In this document: positions 41,465 through 49,391 of the stretch, piece after piece
Position numbering within the stretch: the stretch's first letter is position 1
Layout of the letters: every line of letters starts with the position of its first letter
NCBI RefSeq assembly: GCF_036173105.1
Contig: NZ_CP108053.1
Location: 6,076,001-6,140,000, forward strand
Direction: 5' to 3'
Source of the DNA: Streptomyces sp. NBC_00287
GTDB lineage: Bacteria > Actinomycetota > Actinomycetes > Streptomycetales > Streptomycetaceae
DNA length: 64,000 bases
Notes under the pieces: generated by a model
The model's input: the letters and a program-made list of their open reading frames with translations, nothing else
What the model was told of the DNA's origin: nothing
The model's database searches: none
Position numbers and translations under genes: made by a program

Positions 41465-43039
41465 ATGGCAGTGATGCGTTCCACCCGGCGAAGACTGGCC
41501 GCGATCAGCGTGGCGGCCTCCGCGGTACTCACCGCGGGCCTCGTCTCCGCCCTCCCCGCAGGCGCCGCCCCGACCGCGGGCGACGGCCGGATCCAGTACG
41601 CCGGCGCGGCGAACGCCGTGGCCGAGAGCTACATCGTGACCCTGAAGCCGGATGCGGCCCGCGCCGGCTCCGCCGAGGGCCGGGCGCTCGCCAAGAAGTA
41701 CGGCGCCGACATCGAGCGCACGTACAAGAAGGCGCTCAACGGCTACGCGGTCGAGGCCTCCGCGGCCGAGGCGAAGAAGTTCGCCGCCGACCCGGCCGTC
41801 GCCGCCGTCGTGCAGAACCGTACCTTCAGCATCGCGGCGACCCAGCCGAGCCCGCCCTCCTGGGGCCTGGACCGGGTCGACCAGCGCAACCTCCCGCTCA
41901 ACAGCTCGTACACCTACCCGGACTCGGCCGGTCAGGGCGTGACGGCGTACGTCATCGACACCGGCGTCCGCATCACCCACAGCGACTTCGGCGGCCGTGC
42001 CTCCTACGGCTACGACGCCGTCGACAACGACAACACCGCCCAGGACGGCCACGGCCACGGCACCCACGTCGCGGGCACCGTCGCCGGTACCGCCTACGGC
42101 GTCGCCAAGAAGGCGCGGGTCGTCGGCGTCCGGGTGCTGAACAACTCGGGGTCGGGTACGACCGCGCAGGTCGTCGCCGGTATCGACTGGGTCGCCCAGA
42201 ACGCGGTCAAGCCGGCCGTCGCCAACATGTCCCTCGGCGGCGGCGCGGACACCGCGATCGACACCGCCGTCCGCAACGCCATCGCCTCCGGCGTCACCTT
42301 CGCCGTGGCGGCGGGCAACGAGTCCACGAACGCCTCGACCAGGTCCCCCGCCCGCGTGACGGAGGCCATCACGGTCGGCGCGACCACCTCGTCGGACGCG
42401 AAGGCCAGCTACTCCAACTACGGCACGGTCCTGGACCTGTTCGCGCCGGGCTCCTCCATCACCTCGGCGTGGAACACCAGCGACTCCGCCACCAACACCA
42501 TCTCCGGTACGTCGATGGCGACCCCGCACGTGGCCGGCGCGGCCGCGCTCCACCTGGCCGCGAACCCCACGGCCACCCCCGCGCAGGTCTCCTCGGCCCT
42601 GACGACCGCGGCCACCCCGAACGTCGTCACCAGCCCCGGCACCGGCTCGCCCAACCGCCTGCTCTACGTCGGCGGCGGCACCACCACCCCGCCCGGACCG
42701 CGCTTCGAGAACACCGGCGACTACGCGATCAACGACAACTCCACCGCCGAGTCCCCGGTGACCGTCTCCGGCGTCTCCGGCAACGCCCCCTCGGCCCTGG
42801 CCGTCGAGGTGCACATCGTCCACACCTACATCGGCGACCTCCAGGTCCAGCTGATCGCCCCCGACGGAACGGCGTACACGCTCAAGGGCTACGGCACCGG
42901 CGGCAGTTCGGACAACATCAACACCACGTACTCGGTGAACGCCTCCTCCGAGGTCGCCAACGGCCAGTGGAAACTGCGCGTCAGTGACAACGCGGCGATA
43001 GACACCGGGCGGATCGACGCCTGGGCACTCCAGTTCTGA
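41465..43039 (+). CDS. Secreted S8 subtilase with propeptide and P domain
   Basis: A 524-residue exported protease. Signal peptide 1-34 (RRRLAAISVAASAVLTAGL ... PAGAAP), I9 inhibitor propeptide about 50-120, subtilisin catalytic domain with D165 (YVIDTG), H201 (GHGTHVAG), oxyanion N285 and S350 (GTSMATP), then a C-terminal P/proprotein-convertase domain (about 410-524, ending DTGRIDAWALQF). The mature form probably begins near ATQPSPP. ATG at 41465 is eight bases after GAGGAGGA. Two serpin-like genes follow on the opposite strand. Confidence 0.94.
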   Translation: MAVMRSTRRRLAAISVAASAVLTAGLVSALPAGAAPTAGDGRIQYAGAANAVAESYIVTLKPDAARAGSAEGRALAKKYGADIERTYKKALNGYAVEASAAEAKKFAADPAVAAVVQNRTFSIAATQPSPPSWGLDRVDQRNLPLNSSYTYPDSAGQGVTAYVIDTGVRITHSDFGGRASYGYDAVDNDNTAQDGHGHGTHVAGTVAGTAYGVAKKARVVGVRVLNNSGSGTTAQVVAGIDWVAQNAVKPAVANMSLGGGADTAIDTAVRNAIASGVTFAVAAGNESTNASTRSPARVTEAITVGATTSSDAKASYSNYGTVLDLFAPGSSITSAWNTSDSATNTISGTSMATPHVAGAAALHLAANPTATPAQVSSALTTAATPNVVTSPGTGSPNRLLYVGGGTTTPPGPRFENTGDYAINDNSTAESPVTVSGVSGNAPSALAVEVHIVHTYIGDLQVQLIAPDGTAYTLKGYGTGGSSDNINTTYSVNASSEVANGQWKLRVSDNAAIDTGRIDAWALQF

Positions 43040-43042
43040 CGC

Positions 43043-44257
43043 TCACTCGATGACCGGGGCGTCCTCAAGGCCCTCCGGGTAGCTGTACTCGTCCTCGTCG
43101 AAGGGCCTGGGATCCGTCACCCAGCCCGCGACGAGGGCGAGTCGCGTCTTCCGGTGGACGGCGAGGAAGCCGAAGGGCCGGTCGATACGGACGTAGGCCT
43201 CGGTCGTCTCGTACGGCAGATCGCCGCCCGGCGCACCCATCCACGCCATGCCCACCGCCGTCACCGCCGCCGCCCGGAACCCCTCGGCGCTGAAGGTGGC
43301 CGTCGCGGACTGCCCGGCCGAGCCCACGGCGAGCGGGCCGGCGCTGATGCCCGGGAAGCCGCCCCACTCGGGGTCGGTGGCGCAGGAGAGCCCGAAGAGC
43401 TCGGGGCGGGCCAGCAGGTCGTGCCGGGCGTTGAGGGTGAACTCGACGGTGTCCAGGGACAGTTGCGTTGGCGCCGGCTGTGCGCTGGGCAGCTTGGACA
43501 CGTGCAGTCCCGGGCCCGCGTCTCCCTTCTTCAGCCGCTCGCCCGCCGTCGGCCTGAGGCTGCCGTCGAGGCAGCCGAGACCGGCGCCGAGGACCTGCCC
43601 CGGGGTCATCTCCTCCTCGCCGAGCAGCAGATGGACATCGATGCCGTTGTCGCCGCGCACCACGACCCGGGTGACCTTCCCGGCAGGGGTGCGGGCGACC
43701 GCCAGATCGTCCAGGCCTTCGGTGGTACGGCTGAGCCCAGCGCGGTCGAAAGCGCCGCCGAGCCAGCGGCCGTAGCCGCCCTCGAAGGGCTCCTCCCACG
43801 TGGTCCGCAACACCAGCGCGCTGGCCAGCACCAGCTCGGTCAACGGCGTCAACTCCACCGGCATCGCGTCGACGAGCCCGCCGGTCCGCTCGGCGGCCCA
43901 GGCGTCCAGGGTCTTTTGGTCCGCCCCGAGGTCCCCGCCGAGCACCCCGTGCGTCTGCGCAGGTAGCCCCGCCACCCACTCCGGCCGAGGCTCCAGTGTG
44001 CGCCGCGTCCATATCCCCAGCGCGGAGTCCAGGCCGTCCACGGAATCCAGCGCGCCCAGCAACTCCCGTCCTGCCGAAGCTGCTTGATCCGCCGGAACCC
44101 CGAGGGCCTCCGCCAACTCCTCCCGCGTCAGCTCGGCGGCACCGTCTGCGAGAAAGGCGAGCAGGGGCCACACGCCCACGGCCGAGAAGACTGTGGCGTC
44201 CTCCACCGTGGCGGCCCAGAGTGCAGTCAACCCATTGGCCGCGTGAACCGAGTTCAC
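43043..44257 (-). CDS. Serpin-like protein, second of a tandem pair
   Basis: A 404-residue member of the serpin superfamily by its N-terminal helix block (NGLTALWAATVEDATVFSAVGVWPLLAFLADGAAELTREELAEALG), the LGEEEMTPGQVL segment, and the C-terminal sheet RPFGFLAVHRKTRLALVAGWVTDP, which corresponds to the serpin C-terminal strand. No signal peptide is visible, so it is probably cytoplasmic. GTG at 44257 overlaps the upstream serpin gene (GTGA). Inhibitory activity cannot be judged from sequence. The stop lies three bases from the convergent subtilase stop. Confidence 0.78.
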   Translation of the reverse strand: MNSVHAANGLTALWAATVEDATVFSAVGVWPLLAFLADGAAELTREELAEALGVPADQAASAGRELLGALDSVDGLDSALGIWTRRTLEPRPEWVAGLPAQTHGVLGGDLGADQKTLDAWAAERTGGLVDAMPVELTPLTELVLASALVLRTTWEEPFEGGYGRWLGGAFDRAGLSRTTEGLDDLAVARTPAGKVTRVVVRGDNGIDVHLLLGEEEMTPGQVLGAGLGCLDGSLRPTAGERLKKGDAGPGLHVSKLPSAQPAPTQLSLDTVEFTLNARHDLLARPELFGLSCATDPEWGGFPGISAGPLAVGSAGQSATATFSAEGFRAAAVTAVGMAWMGAPGGDLPYETTEAYVRIDRPFGFLAVHRKTRLALVAGWVTDPRPFDEDEYSYPEGLEDAPVIE

Positions 44258-45450
44258 CACCGCACCCCCGGAAAAGGCACCGGCTCCGTGACCCACCCCG
44301 CCGCGAGAACCAGCCGTGTGTGGCGATGGACGGCGAGGAAGGCGAACGGCCGGTCGAAGTCGGCCTCGACCGTCGTGACCATCCACCGCAGCTGGGGTAT
44401 CCCGGCCCCGGGGGCCGCCGCCATCGCCGTCACCGCGGCGGCCTCGAAGCCGAGCGCGCCGAACTTCGCGACGGCCGCCTGCTGGGCCGAGCCGATGCAC
44501 AGGGGGAAGTCGCTGACGCCGGGGAAGTGCCCGGCGACGGCGGTGCGGGCCGTCGTCAGCCCGAACAACTCATGCCGCTTCAGCAGGTCATGGCTCGCGC
44601 GCACCTCGTACGCCGCCGTCGTGACGTTCAGTGTCGGTGGCGCCGGCCTCATGGCCCGCACCCTCCTCACCCGCACCCCGGGACCCGCTTCGCCGTAAGG
44701 GAGCCGGTCGCCCGGCACCACCCGGTCCCGGTCGGTGAGCAGGCCCACGCCCGCCCGCAGCACCTGCCCCGGCGTCATCCCCTCCTCGCCGAGCAGCAGA
44801 TGGACGTCGAGCGCGCCGGTGCCGCACACCTTCAGCTCGGTGACATGGCCGTCCGGGGTGTCCGCCACGCCGATCCGGTCCAGCAGGGTGCTGCTGCGCC
44901 GTAGACCGAGGTACACCTCGCCCCCGCCCCACGGGCCGACCTCCGGGCACCACGGAGTCTCGCGGAAGGGGCGCAGCCAGCGCGTCCGCATCGCCAGCGC
45001 GCCGGCCAGCACCAGCTCCGTGCTGTCTTTGACTTCGACCGGCATCCGCTCGATCAGCCCGCCGGTCCGCTCCGAGGCCCAGGTGTCCAGGGCCTTGTGG
45101 TCCACCTCGACGTCACCGGTGAGCACCCCGTGCGCGTCTGCCGGCAGCCCCGACTCCCAGCGCTCGTGCAGCTCCAACGTGCGCTTGGTCCACAGGCCGA
45201 GGGCGGAGTCCACGCCGTGCGCCGAGCCGAGAGCGGCAAGCAGTTCCCGCGCCGCCGATGCCGCCCGGTCCGCGGGCAGCCCCACTGCGTCCGCCAACTC
45301 CTCGCGCGTCCTGCCCGCGGCCCCGTCCGCGAGGAAGGCCAGCAGCGGCCAGACCCCGGCCGCCGAGAAGACCGTGCCGCCCTCCGCGACCCCGGCCCAG
45401 CGCGCGGTCAACCCGTTGACGGCCCGGATCGTCGCATTTGTGACCCGCAT
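44254..45450 (-). CDS. Serpin-like protein, first of a tandem pair
   Basis: A 398-residue serpin-like protein about half identical in its blocks to the next gene (NGLTARWAGVAEGGTVFSA, LLGEEGMTPGQVLRAG, RPFAFLAVHRHTRLVLAAGWVTEP). It has no signal peptide. GGGGGTGGA precedes the ATG. The pair looks like a tandem duplication with a four-base overlap. The segment just before the last strand differs most between the two copies, which is where a serpin's reactive loop would lie, suggesting different targets. Confidence 0.78.
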   Translation of the reverse strand: MRVTNATIRAVNGLTARWAGVAEGGTVFSAAGVWPLLAFLADGAAGRTREELADAVGLPADRAASAARELLAALGSAHGVDSALGLWTKRTLELHERWESGLPADAHGVLTGDVEVDHKALDTWASERTGGLIERMPVEVKDSTELVLAGALAMRTRWLRPFRETPWCPEVGPWGGGEVYLGLRRSSTLLDRIGVADTPDGHVTELKVCGTGALDVHLLLGEEGMTPGQVLRAGVGLLTDRDRVVPGDRLPYGEAGPGVRVRRVRAMRPAPPTLNVTTAAYEVRASHDLLKRHELFGLTTARTAVAGHFPGVSDFPLCIGSAQQAAVAKFGALGFEAAAVTAMAAAPGAGIPQLRWMVTTVEADFDRPFAFLAVHRHTRLVLAAGWVTEPVPFPGVRW

Positions 45451-45551
45451 TCCACCCCCACCCGTGCCGCGCTTACCATGCGCGTGCGTTCAGTCGTACG
45501 CCCGTTCTGCATCGTCCCGGCCTCGCCGCCCGAAACAGGAGCACGGTACTC

Positions 45552-46721
45552 GTGTCCATACCTCCGCCCCACGGGCAGCCTCCGGGACCTCAGGGACCGT
45601 ACGCACAAGGCCAGTTCCCGCCGCAGAGCCCGTACGGGCCTTACCCGTACCACCCCTACGGCCCCTATGGCCGTCCCGTGCCCGTGAACGGCGTCGCCAT
45701 CGCCGCCCTGGTCCTCGGCATCCTCTGCTTCCTCCCGGCCGTGGGTCTGGTCCTCGGTCTCGTGGCGCTCGCGCAGATCAAGAAGAAGGGCGAGCGCGGC
45801 AAGGGGATGGCGATCGCCGGTTCCGTGCTGTCCTCCGTCGGGCTCGCGCTGTGGACGGTGACGCTTTCCACCGGGTTCGCCTCCGACGTCTGGGACGGCC
45901 TCAAGGACGCCGCGAGCGAGGACGGCACCGCCTATGCGCTAGCCAAGGGCGACTGCTTCAACTCCCCGTCCGGCTCCCTGGAGGGCGCCACCTACGACGT
46001 GGAGGAGGTGCCCTGCGCCGGGCGGCACGACGGCGAGGTGTTCGCGGTCGTCACCCTGCCCGGCGAACGGTTCCCCGGCGACGACTCGGTGACCCGGACC
46101 GCCGAGGACAAGTGCTACACCCTGGAAGCCGAGTACGCCATGGACCCCTGGGCCGTACCGGAGGACGCGGCCGTCTACTACCTCATCCCCTCCAGCCAGA
46201 GTTGGCGCTTCGGCGACCGCGAGATCACCTGCCTGTTCGGCAGCACCGACGACAAGGGCACCCTCACCGGCTCACTGCGCAACGACGCGACCACCCTCGA
46301 CGCGGACCAGATCGCCCTCCTCGAGGCGCTCAACACCGTCGACGACGTGCTCTACGAGGAGCCGGAGGACTACCCCGAGGACGACCTGCCGGCCAACCAG
46401 GACTGGGCGAGGGAAGTCGAGGGCGTGCTCGGCGAGCAGATCGAGGCCCTGGAGGCGCACGGCTGGCAGAACGGCGCCGAGGAGCCCGTCGCCGCCCTGG
46501 TCACGGACATGAAGGACGCCCGCGCGGCGTGGAAGAAGGCGGCCGCGACCGACGACGTGGACACGTTCTACGAGCACTACGACACCGGCTACGAGTACGT
46601 CGACGGCCCCACCACCGTCACCGCCCGCGAGGCTCTGGGCCTCGCCACCACCGTGCCGTCCTACGACGGGGAGTACGACGGCGGGAGCGAGAGTCCGGGC
46701 GGCGAGGAACTCGATGTGTGA
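45552..46721 (+). CDS. DUF4190 membrane protein with septum-formation-like domain
   Basis: A 389-residue protein. The N-terminus is rich in Pro/Gly/Tyr (1-45, PYGPYPYHPYGPYG repeats), then two hydrophobic helices of a DUF4190 domain (VNGVAIAALVLGILCFLPAVG and a second near GKGMAIAGSVLSSVGLALW), then an acidic extracytoplasmic domain with conserved cysteines (GDCFNSP, VPCAGRHDGEVFAVV, KCYTLE, ITCLFG) typical of the septum-formation family. GTG at 45552. Divergent from the serpin pair. Role unknown. Confidence 0.83.
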   Translation: MSIPPPHGQPPGPQGPYAQGQFPPQSPYGPYPYHPYGPYGRPVPVNGVAIAALVLGILCFLPAVGLVLGLVALAQIKKKGERGKGMAIAGSVLSSVGLALWTVTLSTGFASDVWDGLKDAASEDGTAYALAKGDCFNSPSGSLEGATYDVEEVPCAGRHDGEVFAVVTLPGERFPGDDSVTRTAEDKCYTLEAEYAMDPWAVPEDAAVYYLIPSSQSWRFGDREITCLFGSTDDKGTLTGSLRNDATTLDADQIALLEALNTVDDVLYEEPEDYPEDDLPANQDWAREVEGVLGEQIEALEAHGWQNGAEEPVAALVTDMKDARAAWKKAAATDDVDTFYEHYDTGYEYVDGPTTVTAREALGLATTVPSYDGEYDGGSESPGGEELDV

Positions 46722-46867
46722 TCGCGGCTATAGCGGGGAGAAAGTGCCTGCGTAAGGCCTCACCGGACACAAGTCATCACATCGAGTGATTCTCTGGCCT
46801 TTGCTTGCATGGCACAACCCACGGTTGCCACGCTGTTGCTGTCTGTACAACCTGATGGGAGCGGCCA

Positions 46868-47620
46868 GTGACATTCGGTGAGCAGCCGGCGTACCTGCGT
46901 GTCGCGGGTGATCTCCGCAAGAAGATCGTCGACGGTTCGCTGCCACCGCACACCCGCCTCCCGTCCCAGGCGCGAATCCGCGAGGAGTACGGCGTCTCGG
47001 ACACCGTCGCCCTGGAGGCGCGCAAGGTGCTGATGGCCGAGGGCCTGGTCGAGGGCCGCTCCGGCTCCGGGACCTATGTGCGCGAGCGGCCGGTGCCCCG
47101 CCGGATCGCCCGCTCCGGGTTCCGCCCGACCGGCGGGGCCACGCCGTTCCGACAGGAGCAGGCCGACGGCGAGGCGCGCGGCACCTGGGAGTCCAGCAGT
47201 GAGCAGGCCGAGGCGAGCGGGTCGGTCGCCGAGCGGCTCGCCATCAAGGCCGGGGACCGGGTGATGTGCACCAGATATCTCTTCCGAGAGGCGGGCGAGG
47301 CGATGATGCTCTCCACCTCCTGGGAGCCCCTCGTGGTCACCGGCCGCACCCCCGTGATGCTCCCCGAGGAGGGCCCGCTCGGCGGCATGGGCGTCGTCGA
47401 GCGGATGCGCGCCATCGACGTCATCGTCGACAACGTCACCGAGGAGGTCGGCGCCCGCCCCGGCCTCGCGGAGGAACTGCACATCCTGGGTGGCGTCCCG
47501 GGGCATGTGGTCCTCGTGATCCAGCGCACCTACTACGCCTCCGGCCGTCCCGTGGAGACCGCGGACGTCGTCATCCCCGCCGACCGCTACCGGGTCGCGT
47601 ACCACCTGCCCGTGAAGTAG
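46868..47620 (+). CDS. GntR-family (HutC-type) transcription regulator
   Basis: A 250-residue regulator: N-terminal winged helix (AYLRVAGDLRKKIVDGSLPP, LPSQARIREEYGVSDTVALEARKVLMAEGLVEGRSGSGTYV, by landmarks) and a C-terminal UTRA effector-binding domain ending RTYYASGRPVETADVVIPADRYRVAY. GGGAG lies six bases before the GTG. Neighbours give no clear regulon; Streptomyces has many of this type. Confidence 0.92.
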   Translation: MTFGEQPAYLRVAGDLRKKIVDGSLPPHTRLPSQARIREEYGVSDTVALEARKVLMAEGLVEGRSGSGTYVRERPVPRRIARSGFRPTGGATPFRQEQADGEARGTWESSSEQAEASGSVAERLAIKAGDRVMCTRYLFREAGEAMMLSTSWEPLVVTGRTPVMLPEEGPLGGMGVVERMRAIDVIVDNVTEEVGARPGLAEELHILGGVPGHVVLVIQRTYYASGRPVETADVVIPADRYRVAYHLPVK

Positions 47621-47656
47621 CGCACAACTCCGGGGCAGTTGCTCCCGGCACCGATC

Positions 47657-47749
47657 CAACCGGAGCCCCTTCAGCAGGGGTTGGAATCTGGTCGTTCTCG
47701 CAGGTCGTCACCAATGTGCCCGGCATGCCGCTGACTTGATGCGTCAGCG
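47657..47749 (+). other. Gene-poor stretch after the GntR gene (47621-47859), two hairpins
   Basis: Between the GntR stop and the leaderless ORF at 47860 I see no gene. It holds an imperfect hairpin (CCAA and CCCC pairing with GGGG and TTGG, about 47657-47685), a plausible terminator for the GntR gene, and a perfect 7-bp stem CGCTGAC/GTCAGCG (47729-47735 with 47743-47749). Confidence 0.5.
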
Positions 47750-47846
47750 CGTGCCGACGGCGCATTCGATGACGTGCGCCCCCTGCGTCCTGGCCGGTTG
47801 CGTACCTCTTTGTGAAAAGCCGTATTCGCTGCGTAAAGGTTAGGCG

Positions 47847-47852
47847 TAGGCT
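47847..47852 (+). promoter_or_regulatory. -10 hexamer of the SPOR-protein transcript
   Basis: TAGGCT lies seven bases before an ATG at 47860, the leaderless spacing. A weak -35 (TTCGCT) is 16 bases upstream. Confidence 0.5.
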
Positions 47853-47859
47853 CGGGCAT

Positions 47860-47928
47860 ATGCGGATTGCGGTTTCCTTAGCGGGCGGGGCAGGCCCTAG
47901 GGCGGGAAGGAGCGGTGGGACGCGATGA
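47860..47928 (+). CDS. Leaderless 22-codon upstream ORF with a TTA codon
   Basis: A 22-residue frame (MRIAVSLAGGAGPRAG then RSGGTR) that starts seven bases after the -10 TAGGCT and whose TGA overlaps the ATG of the SPOR-like gene (ATGA). Codon 7 is TTA, a rare codon read by the bldA tRNA. These three coincidences support real translation and coupling, so it may act as a developmental attenuator for the following gene; this is inference from sequence only. Confidence 0.45.
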   Translation: MRIAVSLAGGAGPRAGRSGGTR

Positions 47929-48116
47929 ACGACAGCACGATCACTCTTCCCTGGCTCGTCATACGACAGGACGACAACGGCAATCGCTACCGCGTGGGCC
48001 GGTACGCGACCCGGGCCGAGGCCCAGAAGATCGCGGACAGCCTCGACTCCCGTGGGCACAAGCAGCTCTACTGGGTCGAGAGGATCAGCCAGCCCGGCGC
48101 CGAGACCGCCAACTGA
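47925..48116 (+). CDS. Small SPOR-domain-like protein
   Basis: A 63-residue protein with the pattern WLVIRQDDNGNRYRVGRYATRAEAQKIADSL followed by a short strand, resembling half of a SPOR/sporulation repeat. No signal or membrane segment. Its ATG overlaps the upstream TTA-containing ORF. An AAGGAG sequence is somewhat far (15 bases); GGTGGGA is closer. Conserved in Streptomyces as a small protein of unknown role. Confidence 0.8.
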   Translation: MNDSTITLPWLVIRQDDNGNRYRVGRYATRAEAQKIADSLDSRGHKQLYWVERISQPGAETAN

Positions 48117-48135
48117 GACGCCCCCTGGGGTCCCG

Positions 48136-48141
48136 TAGGCT
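48136..48141 (+). promoter_or_regulatory. -10 hexamer for the leaderless NUDIX gene
   Basis: TAGGCT, seven bases before the ATG at 48149, with no Shine-Dalgarno between. Confidence 0.5.
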
Positions 48142-48148
48142 CCGGCGC

Positions 48149-48553
48149 ATGACGGAACCGATCGTGGTGGTGGGAGCCGCCCTCCTGAACGACGGCCACC
48201 TCCTCGCCGCCCGCCGCAGCGCACCCCCCGAACTGGCCGGCCGCTGGGAACTCCCCGGCGGCAAGGTCGAACGGGGCGAGACCCCGGAGGCGGCTCTGGT
48301 CCGCGAACTGCGCGAGGAACTGGGCGTAGAGACGGAAGCGGTGGAGCGGATCCCGGGGGAGTGGCCCCTGCGCGCGCCATACGTCCTGCACGTCTGGACG
48401 GCCCGCCTCCACCCCGATTCCCCTGCCCCGAAGCCCCTCCAGGACCACGACGCCCTGCGCTGGCTGACTCCGGCAGAGCTATGGGACGTGGAGTGGCTGG
48501 ACCAGGACGTTCCGGCGGTACGGAAAATCGAACCGCGACTGGGACGTTCCTAG
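48149..48553 (+). CDS. MutT-type NUDIX hydrolase
   Basis: A 134-residue NUDIX pyrophosphatase with a perfect Nudix box (G-x5-E-x7-REL-x-EE-L-GV, in GGKVERGETPEAALVRELREELGV by its landmarks). Close to the 8-oxo-dGTP-type MutT branch: short, starts IVVVGAALLNDGHLLAARRSAP, and has GRWELPGG. It would cleanse oxidised nucleotides, but the substrate is inferred. Leaderless start at 48149 is chosen on the -10 spacing. Confidence 0.9.
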   Translation: MTEPIVVVGAALLNDGHLLAARRSAPPELAGRWELPGGKVERGETPEAALVRELREELGVETEAVERIPGEWPLRAPYVLHVWTARLHPDSPAPKPLQDHDALRWLTPAELWDVEWLDQDVPAVRKIEPRLGRS

Positions 48554-48603
48554 GGGCGCGGGGAACTGCGCGACCAGCCACAACGAAACCCGCAGTCGCC
48601 AGA
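48552..48603. repeat. Dispersed Streptomyces intergenic repeat (GCGCGGGGAACTGCGCGACC type)
   Basis: Begins TAGGGGCGCGGGGAACTGCG and continues CGACCAGCCAC and CCCGCAGTCGCCAG. From memory, sequences of this kind occur many times between genes in Streptomyces chromosomes. It can form a GCGC/GCGC hairpin around GGGGAACT, directly after the NUDIX stop, so a terminator-like role is plausible. Only one copy is in this window. Confidence 0.55.
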
Positions 48604-48735
48604 CAACAGCACCCCCCACCCAATAGGCGCACTGCACCCCGGCGTACGCCAATCGCAGCGATACACCCCCATGAATACCGGGTATGTCCCCATTAACCCC
48701 GCGAAATAGGACACCCTGCCTGGGAAGTGATCGGT

Positions 48736-49131
48736 GTGATCGACACCGAAGGCGACTGCGTCGAGTGGACCTTCTCCGCCGAACCCGGCGCCGTCCGTGC
48801 CGCCCGGGCCGCCGTCCGCGGACGACTGCACGACTGGGGCCTGGACAGCCTCGCCGATATCGCGGCCCTCCTGGTCAGCGAACTCGTCACCAACGCCCTA
48901 AGGCACGCCACCGGCCCCATCGGCGTCCGCCTGGTCCGCCCCTCCCACCTCAGCGGTGTCCTGCTGGTCGAGGTCTCCGACCCGATCCCCGAGTTCCCGC
49001 GCGAGCGCATCGCCGCCCCCGAGGACGAGAGCGGCCGCGGCCTGCAACTGGTCGCCCACTCCTCACGCCGCTGGGGCACCCGCCCCGGGGGCGCCGGCAA
49101 GACGGTGTGGTTCGAGCTCGCGGTGCCCTGA
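48736..49131 (+). CDS. Anti-sigma-type serine kinase / HATPase_c protein
   Basis: A 131-residue GHKL-fold ATPase of the RsbW/SpoIIAB-like type common in Streptomyces: N box LLVSELVTNALRHA, G1-type DESGRGLQLVAHSS and C-terminal GGAGKTVWFELAVP. GTG at 48736 is preferred over one at 48727, which directly abuts the GGGAA Shine-Dalgarno. It lies upstream of a phosphatase that carries a related ATPase domain at its C-terminus. Confidence 0.88.
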   Translation: MIDTEGDCVEWTFSAEPGAVRAARAAVRGRLHDWGLDSLADIAALLVSELVTNALRHATGPIGVRLVRPSHLSGVLLVEVSDPIPEFPRERIAAPEDESGRGLQLVAHSSRRWGTRPGGAGKTVWFELAVP

Positions 49132-49391
49132 AACCCGTACTGAATGCTGTACGCCCACCCCCGCCCTGTAGAGCGACTGGTTCAGGCCACTGGCGGTTGT
49201 CGGAGTCCGTGATTCGACAGCGTGTTGGCTGGTTAGAAGACTGGAAGTGTTTCCGCGGTCCGGTCCAAAAACGATCGGGAACGTGCTGTGATCGTGAACA
49301 CCGTGTTGTGCGGCGCCGTAGTGCTGGATACTGCGGGCAGCCGCCTCCGGTGACCGGTGCCGGACGCGGTGAGCTGGAGGGGACGGTTCGC

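Noticed and set aside
48684..49391. In-frame N-terminal extension of the PAS-SpoIIE phosphatase across the ATPase gene
   Set aside because: The extension reads as Arg/Pro-rich noise in another frame of the ATPase gene; the GTG at 49392 has a proper ribosome site.
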